Both the position numbers and the translations under genes were made by a program. From positions 1 to 64,000 of the forward strand of contig JAUHWT010000009.1 of NCBI GenBank assembly GCA_030427145.1: 64,000 nucleotides of DNA, in the 5' to 3' direction. Below, one piece after another: positions 26,521-34,790 of the stretch (within the stretch, counting starts at the first letter, position 1; every line of letters starts with the position of its first letter). A model generated the notes under the pieces. It saw only the letters and a program-made list of their open reading frames with translations, was not told where the DNA came from and made no database searches. The DNA is from Alphaproteobacteria bacterium. GTDB taxonomy: Bacteria; Pseudomonadota; Alphaproteobacteria; Rhodobacterales; Rhodobacteraceae.

Positions 26521-29121
26521 TTAGTGAACCACGTGCGGGGTGGCCGTCGACTTACCGACATAAAGACCATCCGCGTCCACGGATACCGGCACCACCTGCC
26601 CATCGCGGACCTCTCCGGACAGCAGCTTTTCAGCCAGCGGGTCCTGAACGGACTTCTGTATGACCCTTTTCAGGGGTCGCGCACCGTAAACCGGGTCGTA
26701 TCCGCGATCGGCAAGCCAGGTCATGGCCGCCTCGTCCACGTCGAGCGTGATGTTCCGCCCTGCAAGACGCTTGCCAAGTATGCCCAGCTGGATGCTAACG
26801 ATACCATCCATATTCTCGCGGCTGAGCCGGTCGAACAGCACGATCTCGTCGAGGCGGTTCAGGAACTCGGGGCGGAAATGCGCCCGCACGGCCGCCATGA
26901 CCTGATCCCGCGCGGATTCGGCATCCTCACCGTCACCAAGCGTCGAAAGCGCCTGGCTGCCCAGGTTGGAGGTCAGAACGATCAGGGTGTTCTTGAAATC
27001 TACCACCCTGCCCTGTCCGTCGGTGAGACGACCGTCATCGAGAACCTGCAGAAGCACGTTGAACACGTCTGAATGCGCCTTTTCGACCTCGTCGAACAGG
27101 ATCACCTGATACGGTTTACGCCGAACGGCCTCGGTCAGAACGCCACCCTCGTCGTAGCCCACGTATCCCGGGGGCGCACCAATCAGGCGTGCCACGGAGT
27201 GTTTCTCCATGAACTCCGACATGTCGATACGAACCATTGCCTGATCATCATCAAACAGGAAATCCGCCAACGTCTTGGTCAGCTCGGTTTTACCAACACC
27301 GGTCGGTCCAAGGAACAGGAAGCTGCCTAAAGGTCGGTTCGGATCGTTCAGCCCGGCCCTCGCACGGCGTACAGCATTGGAGACCGCAACCACGGCTTTT
27401 TTCTGACCAATCACCCGTGTGCCAAGCTCCTCCTCCATACGGAGAAGTTTCTCGCGCTCACCTTCCAGCATCCGGTCAACCGGAATACCGGTCCAGCGCT
27501 CCACGACGCTTGCCACATGCTCGGGCGTAACCGCTTCCTCGACCATGACATCATCGTCCTGGACAGCCTCGGCTGCGGCAAGCTTTTGCTCCAGTTGCGG
27601 AATGACACCATAGGCGAGCTCACCCGCTTTCTGCAGATCACCGCGACGTTTGGCGTTGTCCAGATCATTACGCGCGCTGTCGAGCTGCTCCTTCAGCTCC
27701 GCGGAGCCCTTCAACTTGTCACGTTCCGAGGTCCAGCGTTCCGTAAGCTGAATGGACTCCTCCTCAAGCGCGGCAATCTCCTTGAGAAGCTTCTGCAAAC
27801 GCTCCTGGCTTGCCTCATCCTTTTCCTTCTTGATGGCTTCAGCCTCAATCTGTTTTTGCAACAGATCCCGATCGATTGCATCAAGTTCCTCAGGCTTGCT
27901 GTCCACCTCCATGCGAAGGCGTGAACCGGCTTCATCCATGAGATCGATGGCCTTGTCCGGCAGGAAACGGTCGGTGATGTAGCGGTCACTCAGGGTCGCA
28001 GCCGCAACCAGCGCGGAGTCCGTGATGCTCACCCCATGGTGAACCTCGTATTTCTCCTTGATGCCACGAAGGATCGAGATCGTATCCTCGACCGTCGGCT
28101 CACCGATCATGACCGGCTGGAACCGCCGGGCCAGGGCCGCATCCTTTTCCACGTGCTTGCGGTATTCGTCGAGTGTGGTCGCACCAACGCAGTGCAACTC
28201 ACCACGGGCAAGCGCTGGTTTCAGCAGGTTCGACGCATCCATCGCTCCGTCCGCCTTACCGGCACCCACGAGCGTGTGCATTTCGTCAATGAACAGGATG
28301 ATTTCACCAGCGGCATCCGTTACTTCGTTGAGAACGGCTTTAAGGCGTTCCTCAAACTCACCCCGGTATTTCGCGCCGGCGATTAGCGCACCCATGTCCA
28401 ACGACAACAGACGCTTGTTCTGAATGGATTCCGGCACATCGCCATTGACGATCCGCAGGGCCAAACCCTCTGCAATCGCGGTTTTACCCACGCCCGGATC
28501 ACCGATGAGAACCGGGTTGTTCTTGGTGCGACGGCTCAGAACCTGCATGGTGCGGCGAATTTCATCGTCGCGGCCAATGATAGGGTCAATTTTACCCTCT
28601 CGTGCCGCTTCCGTCAGGTCCCGCGCATACTTCTTCAGCGCGTCGTACCCTTCCTCAGCGTTCGCACTGTCCGCCGTACGGCCCTTGCGCAGGTCGTTAA
28701 TCGCCTCGTTGAGCTTCTGGGCGGACAGGCCACCCTCTTTCAGCGCGTCATTGGCACCGGATTTTGTGACGGCAAGCGCGGTCAGCAAACGCTCAACAGT
28801 GACATAGCTGTCACCAGCCTGGTCCGCCAGTTTCTCCGCCTCAGCCAGCACCTTGGCGGTCTGGCCGTCCATATACACCTGGCCACCACCGCTGCCGGAA
28901 ACTTTCGGCTGCTTACCGAGCGACAGCTCCACGGAACCGTAGACCTTTTTGGCGTCACCACCGGCGCGCGTAATCAATCCGGCCGCCATGCCCTGCTCAT
29001 CGTCCAGCAGGGCCTTTAGAATATGTTCGGGAAGGAACCTCTGGTGGTCCTCACGCAAAGCAATTGTCTGGGCCGACTGAATGAAGCCACGGGCCCGTTC
29101 GGAAAACTTTTCCATGTTCAT
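26521..29121 (-). CDS. clpB: ClpB ATP-dependent disaggregase
   Basis: ClpB rescues aggregated proteins together with DnaK. The 866-residue protein has the N-terminal double repeat (1-145), a first AAA+ domain with Walker A GDPGVGKT near 205, the coiled middle domain (about 410-520), and a second AAA+ domain with GPTGVGKT near 605. Arginine-finger and sensor regions and the tail [14 protein letters not shown] are present. The start at 29121 has a GGAG site (AGGAGATCAAA) just upstream. A sigma-32-like promoter lies at 29193-29221 and a hairpin terminator follows the gene, so it appears monocistronic and heat-inducible. Confidence 0.97.
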   Translation of the reverse strand: MNMEKFSERARGFIQSAQTIALREDHQRFLPEHILKALLDDEQGMAAGLITRAGGDAKKVYGSVELSLGKQPKVSGSGGGQVYMDGQTAKVLAEAEKLADQAGDSYVTVERLLTALAVTKSGANDALKEGGLSAQKLNEAINDLRKGRTADSANAEEGYDALKKYARDLTEAAREGKIDPIIGRDDEIRRTMQVLSRRTKNNPVLIGDPGVGKTAIAEGLALRIVNGDVPESIQNKRLLSLDMGALIAGAKYRGEFEERLKAVLNEVTDAAGEIILFIDEMHTLVGAGKADGAMDASNLLKPALARGELHCVGATTLDEYRKHVEKDAALARRFQPVMIGEPTVEDTISILRGIKEKYEVHHGVSITDSALVAAATLSDRYITDRFLPDKAIDLMDEAGSRLRMEVDSKPEELDAIDRDLLQKQIEAEAIKKEKDEASQERLQKLLKEIAALEEESIQLTERWTSERDKLKGSAELKEQLDSARNDLDNAKRRGDLQKAGELAYGVIPQLEQKLAAAEAVQDDDVMVEEAVTPEHVASVVERWTGIPVDRMLEGEREKLLRMEEELGTRVIGQKKAVVAVSNAVRRARAGLNDPNRPLGSFLFLGPTGVGKTELTKTLADFLFDDDQAMVRIDMSEFMEKHSVARLIGAPPGYVGYDEGGVLTEAVRRKPYQVILFDEVEKAHSDVFNVLLQVLDDGRLTDGQGRVVDFKNTLIVLTSNLGSQALSTLGDGEDAESARDQVMAAVRAHFRPEFLNRLDEIVLFDRLSRENMDGIVSIQLGILGKRLAGRNITLDVDEAAMTWLADRGYDPVYGARPLKRVIQKSVQDPLAEKLLSGEVRDGQVVPVSVDADGLYVGKSTATPHVVH

Positions 29122-29192
29122 TTTGATCTCCTCTCAGCACTTTCCCCGCAAACGCCCGCTCGGCGGCACATTCGCTGAAAGCCTTGAAATTC

Positions 29193-29221
29193 AGATAGGA
29201 ACATCAACCTACCGTTGCAAG
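29193..29221 (-). promoter_or_regulatory. Sigma-32-like promoter of clpB
   Basis: On the minus strand, CTTGCA (29216-29221) and CCTATCT (29193-29199) are separated by 16 bases. This agrees with the alphaproteobacterial RpoH pattern (CTTG, about 17-18 bases, CCTATNT) and lies 72 bases upstream of the clpB start, as expected for a heat-shock gene. Confidence 0.55.
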
Positions 29222-29371
29222 AAAACAACAGGTGCAAACAGCCAAAAAATTTTGACGGCCAAAATTCGCCGTTTCCGTTTCGGAAACTCACTATTCCGCG
29301 TGAGGCTGTTGTTTCCAAATAAGCGCCACTTAAGTGCTTCGAGAACGCAACCAAGGCAGGGAGACGACCTT

Positions 29372-30085
29372 ATGCTGGACTCGAAATCAAATTTGGTGGC
29401 CGATCACCCGATCAACGCACGCTGGACTGCGGACAATCCGGACGTGTTGCAGCTCTATTCTTTCCCCACGCCCAACGGCATCAAGGTCTCGGCCATGGTG
29501 GAGGAAATCGGGATCGACTACGAAGCGCACACCGTCAAACTGAATGAGACAACCACGCCCGAGTTCCTGTCGTTGAACCCGAACAACAAAATTCCCGCAA
29601 TTATCGACCCCGATGGACCGGACGGCGAGGCGCTGAGCCTTTTCGAGAGCGGCGCCATTCTCATCTACCTTGCGGACAAAACCGGACGCTTTCTGGCAAA
29701 GGATGGAGCCGAGCGCTATGAGACCATTCAGTGGCTGATGTTCCAAATGGGTGGCGTCGGTCCGATGTTTGGTCAGCTGGGCTTCTTCTACAAGTTTGCA
29801 GGCGCTGACATTGAGGACCCGCGACCACGTCAGCGCTACATCGACGAGACAAAGCGCCTGCTCAATGTCCTGAACCAGCGGCTTGAGGGCCGAACATGGA
29901 TCATGGGTGACGAATACACCATTGCCGATATGGCAATTTGGCCCTGGATCCGCACCCTGGACTTTTATGGCGCCAATGAGGCCGTCGAACTCGACAGCTT
30001 TACCAACGTCAAAGCTTGGGTCGCCCGCGCTCTGGACCGTCCGGCGTCGCAGGCCGCACTGAACATTCCCGACCGGGACGCCTGA
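29372..30085 (+). CDS. Nu-class glutathione S-transferase-like protein (YfcG/YghU type)
   Basis: This 237-residue protein resembles YfcG, a disulfide-bond reductase that uses glutathione. The N-terminal thioredoxin-like domain has YSFPTPNGIKVSAMVEE with the TPN motif of the Nu class, then NPNNKIPAIID and the glutathione-binding LFESGAILIYLADKTGRF. The C-terminal helical domain contains QWLMFQMGGVGPMFGQ and YTIADMAIWPW. The ATG at 29372 has GGGAG upstream; the frame is open earlier but overlaps the clpB promoter. It lies just ahead of pyrF, with no shared pathway apparent. Confidence 0.9.
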   Translation: MLDSKSNLVADHPINARWTADNPDVLQLYSFPTPNGIKVSAMVEEIGIDYEAHTVKLNETTTPEFLSLNPNNKIPAIIDPDGPDGEALSLFESGAILIYLADKTGRFLAKDGAERYETIQWLMFQMGGVGPMFGQLGFFYKFAGADIEDPRPRQRYIDETKRLLNVLNQRLEGRTWIMGDEYTIADMAIWPWIRTLDFYGANEAVELDSFTNVKAWVARALDRPASQAALNIPDRDA

Positions 30086-30187
30086 TATGGACGAGAGGTT
30101 GCTGCCGGGTCTCAACCGGTGGCAACCTTGACTTTCCCGACGTGACGGGGCAACCGCATGGAAATCCATTCCATGAGGAGACCCCAC

Positions 30188-30880
30188 ATGTCGGACGACC
30201 GCCTGATTGTTGGCCTGGACGTACCAAACGCGCTGGAAGCCCTTCAGATCGCGGAAAAGCTCGGCGACAGTGTCAGTTTCTACAAAATCGGCCTCGGAAT
30301 GCTCACCGGTGGCGGACTGGCACTGGCCAATGAACTTACCGAAAACGGCAAGCGCGTCTTTCTCGACATGAAACTCTTCGACATACCCGCCACCGTGGAA
30401 CGCGCGGTCCGTGGTCTGGCGCAGTACGATCTGGATTTCCTGACCGTTCATGGCGATCCGCACGTGGTCACGGCCGCCGCGGACGGGCGCGGGACCAAAC
30501 CGCTGAAAATTCTCGCGGTGACCATCCTGACTTCCATGAACCGCTCTGATCTGGATGCCTGCCTGATCAAACCGGGCAACTTGGCTGATCTGGTCGTCGA
30601 GCGTGCCCGAACGGCGTTCTCGGCCGGTGCGGATGGGGTCATTGCCTCCCCACACGAGGCAGCCGCCATTCGGGCGCTGCCCGAAGCCAAGGGCAAACTC
30701 ATTGTCACGCCCGGCGTGCGTCCTGCCGGCTCGGCCTCCGGTGACCAGAAGCGCATCGCCACGCCTGCGGAAGCCCTAAAAAACGGAGCGGATCACCTGG
30801 TGGTTGCCCGGCCGGTTTTCGCCGCACCTGACCCACGTGCGGCAGCGGAAGCCATTCTCAGCGAGATTGCCAGGATTTAG
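30188..30880 (+). CDS. pyrF: Orotidine 5'-phosphate decarboxylase
   Basis: PyrF makes UMP from OMP, the last step of de novo pyrimidine synthesis. The TIM-barrel protein of 230 residues begins MSDDRLIVGLDVPNALEAL, has the catalytic DMKLFDIPATV motif (D-x-K-x-x-D), and the phosphate-binding VTPGVRPAGSASGDQKR and HLVVARPVF. The ATG at 30188 follows GAGGAG at seven bases, which rules out upstream in-frame starts. It ends 87 bases before the next gene. Confidence 0.96.
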   Translation: MSDDRLIVGLDVPNALEALQIAEKLGDSVSFYKIGLGMLTGGGLALANELTENGKRVFLDMKLFDIPATVERAVRGLAQYDLDFLTVHGDPHVVTAAADGRGTKPLKILAVTILTSMNRSDLDACLIKPGNLADLVVERARTAFSAGADGVIASPHEAAAIRALPEAKGKLIVTPGVRPAGSASGDQKRIATPAEALKNGADHLVVARPVFAAPDPRAAAEAILSEIARI

Positions 30881-30967
30881 TAACCGGCACGCCCTTGCCG
30901 CGCGATCGCGGAGCAACACTGCACTTAACGGATTAATGTCTCCCAGCAACGATGTGTGGAGACCGGC

Positions 30968-31630
30968 ATGCCGAACCAAATTCAGTACATTCCCGTCACG
31001 GAGATCGACGAGGAGGTACTGTTCCGGAGATTTCCTTCCTCTCAAATGCAGGAGGGTACATTCAACGGGGTTTGTGCCGGGAAGGCTCTGCACGTCTTTG
31101 AGCTTTCCCGCCCGTCGCGTCGATACAGATACGGGCTGATTTGCGGACAGGCTCCCATTCCCGCCAACAGGCATACAAAACCCGGAAACTCCGGACACAA
31201 ACCCAACAAGATGGCTGCGATCGTTCACGAAAGTTGCTCAGTTCCGAACGTACTCCGCGAGGCGATCAAAACTGCTGAAGCGGCCGGAAAGCTGGCACCG
31301 ATGGAACTCGGCCGGCTCGTCCAGGCCGCATGTGATCAGAAACTCTTTACGACCCATAATGCTGCCGTGGCCAGCCTGTTCCCGGACGCAAATGCGCGGC
31401 GCAGGTGTAACATCCGTAAATTCGCGCAGTTCCACGACTTGGTCGATGGCGTTCTCGCCAGGCCCGAAGCAATGAACCAGACACAGGTTCTGCGCCTCGA
31501 AGCCGCCTTTCGAAAGGGATTTGGCACACGTATTCGCACCCTGCTGCAGGAAAGCGGCGCGACACAGCCGAGGGGACAGTGGGAGGCTTTGCTCCCGATC
31601 CTGGCGGAGGCGGAGCAAAAGGCCGCGTGA
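30968..31630 (+). CDS. Uncharacterised small protein with distant ParB-like features
   Basis: The 220-residue protein is not recognised with confidence. The beginning (IQYIPVTEIDEEVLFRR) and a short YRYGLICG element resemble the start and the DNA-clamping region of ParB/Srx domains. The second half (SLFPDANARRRCNIRKFAQF, then a helical tail) resembles the helical part of short alphaproteobacterial ParB-like proteins. The ParB CTP-binding GERRxRA motif is absent. GGAG lies seven bases before the ATG at 30968, supporting it as a real gene. It sits between pyrF and dinB without an evident partner. The ParB relation is my inference from pattern and needs a profile search. Confidence 0.5.
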   Translation: MPNQIQYIPVTEIDEEVLFRRFPSSQMQEGTFNGVCAGKALHVFELSRPSRRYRYGLICGQAPIPANRHTKPGNSGHKPNKMAAIVHESCSVPNVLREAIKTAEAAGKLAPMELGRLVQAACDQKLFTTHNAAVASLFPDANARRRCNIRKFAQFHDLVDGVLARPEAMNQTQVLRLEAAFRKGFGTRIRTLLQESGATQPRGQWEALLPILAEAEQKAA

Positions 31631-31704
31631 CCGCCGTCATGCCTTGAGCGGAATTCGATCAAAGGCGAATTCCCCACGGCCGGCAAAACTGCTATTTGGC
31701 CTCC

Positions 31705-32964
31705 ATGGAAAACCGGATGATCTGCCGTGACTGTCTTGCGGAGTTTTCGGGTGGCTCGCGCTGCCCAAACTGCGGCAGCCCGCGGCTGCTAAGCCACCCG
31801 GAACTCTCCACTCTCTCCATTGCCCATATTGACTGTGACGCCTTTTACGCCGCGGTTGAAAAGCGTGATGACCCATCACTGACCGACAAGCCCGTTATCA
31901 TCGGCGGCGGCAAACGTGGCGTGGTGTCCACCTGCTGCTACGTTGCGCGCATACGCGGCGTTCATTCGGCAATGCCGATGTTCCAGGCCAATCGCCTCTG
32001 CCCAGACGCCGTGGTCATTAAGCCGCGCATGTCGCGCTACGTGGAGGTCTCCCGGCAGGTGAAATCCCTATTCGAGGAACTGACACCGGTGGTGGAGCCC
32101 CTTTCCCTTGATGAGGCCTTTCTGGACCTGACCGGAACCGAACGCCTTCACGGTGGCTCTCCGGCACAGCAACTCATCCGCCTGCAGCGACGGATTCACC
32201 AGGAGATTGGCGTCACCGTCTCAATCGGGCTGTCCCACAACAAGTTTCTGGCCAAGATTGCGTCCGACCTTGACAAGCCGCGAGGGTTTTCCGTGATCGG
32301 TCGGGGCGAAACGCTGGATTTTCTCGCCGACAAGCCCATCAATATCATTTGGGGTGTGGGGCCGTCCGCAACCCGTTCGCTGCAAAAATCCGGAATTCAG
32401 ACCATTGCCGACCTGCGCCGCCGGGACCGCAAGGATCTCATCAAATCTTTCGGAACTCTCGGCGACCGTCTATGGCACCTCAGTCAGGGTGACGACCGGC
32501 GCTCCGTGTCGGCACATCGACCGGTCAAATCGATTACCAATGAGAATACCTTCTTCGAGGATATATCGGCCGCAGAAGACCTCGAGTGGCACCTCTGGAA
32601 CCTCTGCGAACAGGTCTCGGCCCGGGCCAAAGCAAGGAACCTGTCCGGCCGGGTCGTGCTCCTGAAACTCAAAACACACGATCACCGCATCGTCAGCCGA
32701 CGGATGACACTCGATGCCCCCACGCATATGGCCGACAGGATATTCCGCCTCACGAAGAACCTGCTGCATCAAAACCTGACGCATGGGCCCTTCAGGCTTA
32801 TCGGTACGGGCATTTCGGATCTGGTGGAGGTCCTTGAGCCTGAAACCGAAGCCGATCTGCTTGACCCTACATCCGGCAATCGGATTGGCGCTGAACACGC
32901 AGCCGACAAGATCCGTGCCAAATTTGGATCCGACTCAATCATCTTCGGACGCTCAATTCGCTGA
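31705..32964 (+). CDS. dinB: DNA polymerase IV with N-terminal zinc ribbon
   Basis: This Y-family translesion polymerase of about 419 residues has the catalytic motifs HIDCDAFYAAVEKRDDPSL and PLSLDEAFLDLTG, plus SIGLSHNKFLAKIASDLDKP. A helix-hairpin-helix-like segment (INIIWGVGPSATRSLQKSGI) and a little-finger domain follow. The first 30 residues add a CxxC...CxxC zinc ribbon (CRDC, CPNC), a form seen in alphaproteobacterial DinB. The start is uncertain: ATG 31705 or ATG 31717, neither with a strong ribosome-binding site. I see no clear LexA box upstream. The C-terminus lacks an obvious QL-F clamp-binding motif. Confidence 0.93.
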   Translation: MENRMICRDCLAEFSGGSRCPNCGSPRLLSHPELSTLSIAHIDCDAFYAAVEKRDDPSLTDKPVIIGGGKRGVVSTCCYVARIRGVHSAMPMFQANRLCPDAVVIKPRMSRYVEVSRQVKSLFEELTPVVEPLSLDEAFLDLTGTERLHGGSPAQQLIRLQRRIHQEIGVTVSIGLSHNKFLAKIASDLDKPRGFSVIGRGETLDFLADKPINIIWGVGPSATRSLQKSGIQTIADLRRRDRKDLIKSFGTLGDRLWHLSQGDDRRSVSAHRPVKSITNENTFFEDISAAEDLEWHLWNLCEQVSARAKARNLSGRVVLLKLKTHDHRIVSRRMTLDAPTHMADRIFRLTKNLLHQNLTHGPFRLIGTGISDLVEVLEPETEADLLDPTSGNRIGAEHAADKIRAKFGSDSIIFGRSIR

Positions 32965-33139
32965 ATCAGCGGTGCGCGGACCTCTCCCGACACCCACCGC
33001 AAAAACCCGCTAAACCCAAAAAATGGACGATTATTCGGCTTCTAAAACGCCTTGAATGTGCAACGGTGAAGAAAGATGCGAAAAAATTGGGCAGAATCGA
33101 TCAAAATCGAAAAAAAGCGAAGATTGCCAGTCGCCACCC
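32965..33139. other. Intergenic region after dinB
   Basis: No gene is seen here. It holds several A-rich runs (for example near 33080-33120) and separates dinB from the small RNA gene. No clear hairpin terminator for dinB was found. Confidence 0.5.
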
Positions 33140-33168
33140 TTGACTATGCTGCGCTGCGACATAGATTA
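33140..33168 (+). promoter_or_regulatory. Promoter of the small RNA gene
   Basis: TTGACT (33140-33145) is followed after 16 bases by TAGATT (33162-33167), a good -35 and a moderate -10 box. A start of transcription near 33173 would begin the RNA just before its first hairpin. Confidence 0.65.
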
Positions 33169-33172
33169 GGCT

Positions 33173-33253
33173 CATGATGCGTTGCATCATATACGCCCAT
33201 TGGGCGTTTCCTCCCTAAACTTGGGCCGTGCATTGTGCACGGCCTCTTTTTTT
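33173..33253 (+). ncRNA. mmgR: MmgR-like (alpha-r8 family) trans-acting small RNA
   Basis: The about 80-nt RNA folds into a small 5' hairpin (ATGATGC/GCATCAT), a second hairpin (CGCCC/GGGCG), a single-stranded stretch, and a terminator hairpin (GGCCGTGC/GCACGGCC) with a run of seven T. The single-stranded stretch contains TTTCCTCCCT (33207-33216), which from memory is the invariant ten-mer of the alpha-r8 family; in Sinorhizobium meliloti, MmgR limits polyhydroxybutyrate accumulation. The CCTCC core is complementary to Shine-Dalgarno sequences, which suits translational repression of target mRNAs. A promoter sits directly upstream. Size, architecture and ten-mer agree; a covariance-model search has not been run. 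Confidence 0.8.
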
Positions 33254-33440
33254 GTGGTCTCTCAGGTAATATCAGGTACGGAAATTAATCAACCCATAAC
33301 AGGCATTTACAGTAATTTACGTAAGCCTCACAGGGAACCTGGCCCCCAATCGTTTTTCTCAACGCGAATCGAAACGACCCCAAACCGTTTCAAAGATCAC
33401 AGGAAGCTGGCTTTTCTCCGCCTGGGGCACCCAAACGCTT
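33254..33440. other. Intergenic region between the small RNA and the amidohydrolase gene
   Basis: I see no gene, repeat or clear terminator in these 187 bases. The genes on either side converge here. Confidence 0.5.
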
Positions 33441-34301
33441 CTATTCCGCAGCAACCTGCGTCGGCGACGCTCCCAACCGGGTCAGTTCACCAACAGCTCT
33501 CGTAAGCCGCGCCCGTATTGCGTCAAAATCCCGGGATTTCTGGACCAGCGCCTCATGCATGTAGAGCGAACGGTTGATCTCGATCTGCAATGCATGAACC
33601 CCGCGCCTCGGACGCCCGTAGTTCTGCGTGATGTAACCACCGGCGAAGGGAGCATTCTTTGCGACCCGAAACCCCTCCCGGGAAAAAATTGCGGTTGCCG
33701 CCTCAACAAGCCACCGCCCACAGGCCACGCCGAACCGGTCACCCAAAACCACATCCGGTTTCCGGCCAAAAACACTGGTCGTGGAGGACAGCGCGTCATC
33801 CGGCATCGAATGACAGTCAAAAAGAATCGCGCGTCCATGCTTTCCGCGCGCCTCATCAATCAGGGACTGAAGCTGCCGGTGATACGGCTGCCAGACACCA
33901 ACCACACGCCCAACGGCGTCATCCATGGATATTTTCCCGGATATGATGGGACGGCCCTCGGAAACGACACGGGGAATCACACCAAGTCCCGCAGCAACCC
34001 TCGAATTCACGAAACCTTTCGGTGCTCCCTCAATCAGGGCCGGATCCAGCTCGCCGGGAGCCCGGTTGAGATCCACCCAGGCGCGGGAAAGGCGTGCCGA
34101 AATCAGCGGACTGCCGTGATCCGGCGCCGCGCCGAAAAGCTCATCCACAAAGGCATCCTCCGACGAGCGGATTTGCAGCGGATTCAGCAAAAGACGGTCG
34201 CCATAGGGATTCGGGAACCCGGTTCCGCTGTGTGGTGAACTGAAAATCACGCACGAACCAGGTCCCTTCGGGAGCCGCAATGTATAGACCGTATTACTCA
34301 T
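33441..34301 (-). CDS. N-formylglutamate amidohydrolase family protein
   Basis: This 286-residue metal-dependent hydrolase belongs to the family that releases formate from N-formylglutamate, the last step of one histidine-degradation route. The segments FSSPHSGTGFP and ILFDCHSMPDD, the likely metal ligands, and the C-terminal ALQIEINRSLYM are characteristic. There are no hut genes around it, so its natural substrate could be another N-acyl amino acid. I take ATG 34301 as the start, because upstream residues do not fit the family. It diverges from tRNA-Val. Confidence 0.88.
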   Translation of the reverse strand: MSNTVYTLRLPKGPGSCVIFSSPHSGTGFPNPYGDRLLLNPLQIRSSEDAFVDELFGAAPDHGSPLISARLSRAWVDLNRAPGELDPALIEGAPKGFVNSRVAAGLGVIPRVVSEGRPIISGKISMDDAVGRVVGVWQPYHRQLQSLIDEARGKHGRAILFDCHSMPDDALSSTTSVFGRKPDVVLGDRFGVACGRWLVEAATAIFSREGFRVAKNAPFAGGYITQNYGRPRRGVHALQIEINRSLYMHEALVQKSRDFDAIRARLTRAVGELTRLGASPTQVAAE

Positions 34302-34358
34302 GCCACAGCCATAGTTCCCGAATAGTTCAACTGCAAACCTTTCCGGGCGCAAAAGGGC

Positions 34359-34387
34359 TTGAACAGGATCGCGCTCTTGAATATAGA
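34359..34387 (+). promoter_or_regulatory. Promoter of tRNA-Val
   Basis: TTGAAC (34359-34364) and TATAGA (34382-34387) are spaced by exactly 17 bases, a strong housekeeping promoter. Transcription should start near 34394, about 30 bases before the mature tRNA. Confidence 0.8.
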
Positions 34388-34424
34388 GCCCCGAACGTTA
34401 CGGAGACTTCGGGATCCGGACTAC

Positions 34425-34499
34425 GGGCGTATAGCTCAGCGGGAGAGCACTTCGTTGACATCGAAGGGGTCACTGGTTCAATCCCAGTTACGCCCACCA
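34425..34499 (+). tRNA. tRNA-Val (anticodon GAC)
   Basis: The 75-nt sequence folds as a cloverleaf: acceptor GGGCGTA/TACGCCC, D arm GCTC/GAGC, anticodon stem CTTCG/CGAAG with loop TTGACAT (anticodon GAC), and T arm ACTGG/CCAGT with loop TTCAATC. The discriminator is A and the CCA end is encoded. It reads valine codons GUC and GUU. The bL36 gene begins 92 bases downstream with no terminator between, so the two are probably cotranscribed. Confidence 0.97.
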
Positions 34500-34590
34500 T
34501 TCCCTTCCCGGGGGATTTGAACGGCTCCGAAAGGGGCATGACGACACCAGGCGCAGGCTCCGTCCGCGCGCCGCAAAAAGGAGAGAGGCC

Positions 34591-34716
34591 ATGAAGGTAC
34601 GTAATTCGCTTCGCTCCCTGAAGCAGCGCCATCGCGATTGCCGCGTCGTGCGCCGCAAGGGGCGGGTTTATGTGATCAACAAGACCCAGCGCCGGTTCAA
34701 AGCCCGTCAGGGTTGA
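34591..34716 (+). CDS. rpmJ: Ribosomal protein bL36, cysteine-poor (YkgO-like) form
   Basis: This 41-residue ribosomal protein reads [20 protein letters not shown] and ends RRFKARQG. It lacks the CxxC...CxxxxH zinc-binding set of the standard form and keeps a single cysteine, matching the zinc-independent paralogue known as YkgO in E. coli. In alphaproteobacteria this is usually the main bL36. GGAGAG lies upstream of the ATG and a strong terminator lies 25 bases past the stop. Confidence 0.95.
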   Translation: MKVRNSLRSLKQRHRDCRVVRRKGRVYVINKTQRRFKARQG

Positions 34717-34741
34717 GACATCGCAGCGATCTGATCGAAAA

Positions 34742-34766
34742 GCCGCACCAACCGTGCGGCTTTTTT
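34742..34766. terminator. Terminator of the tRNA-Val/rpmJ transcript
   Basis: GCCGCAC and GTGCGGC form a seven-pair stem with a five-base loop, followed by six T. On the other strand TTTTC follows, so it may also end the leftward ligase operon, whose last gene stops at 34791. Confidence 0.9.
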
Positions 34767-34790
34767 GATTCGGGCCCTCACACTCCCCGG

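Noticed and set aside
29387-30655. 422-codon open frame on the minus strand across the GST and pyrF genes
   Set aside because: It spans two well-defined genes on the other strand and has no sensible protein features.
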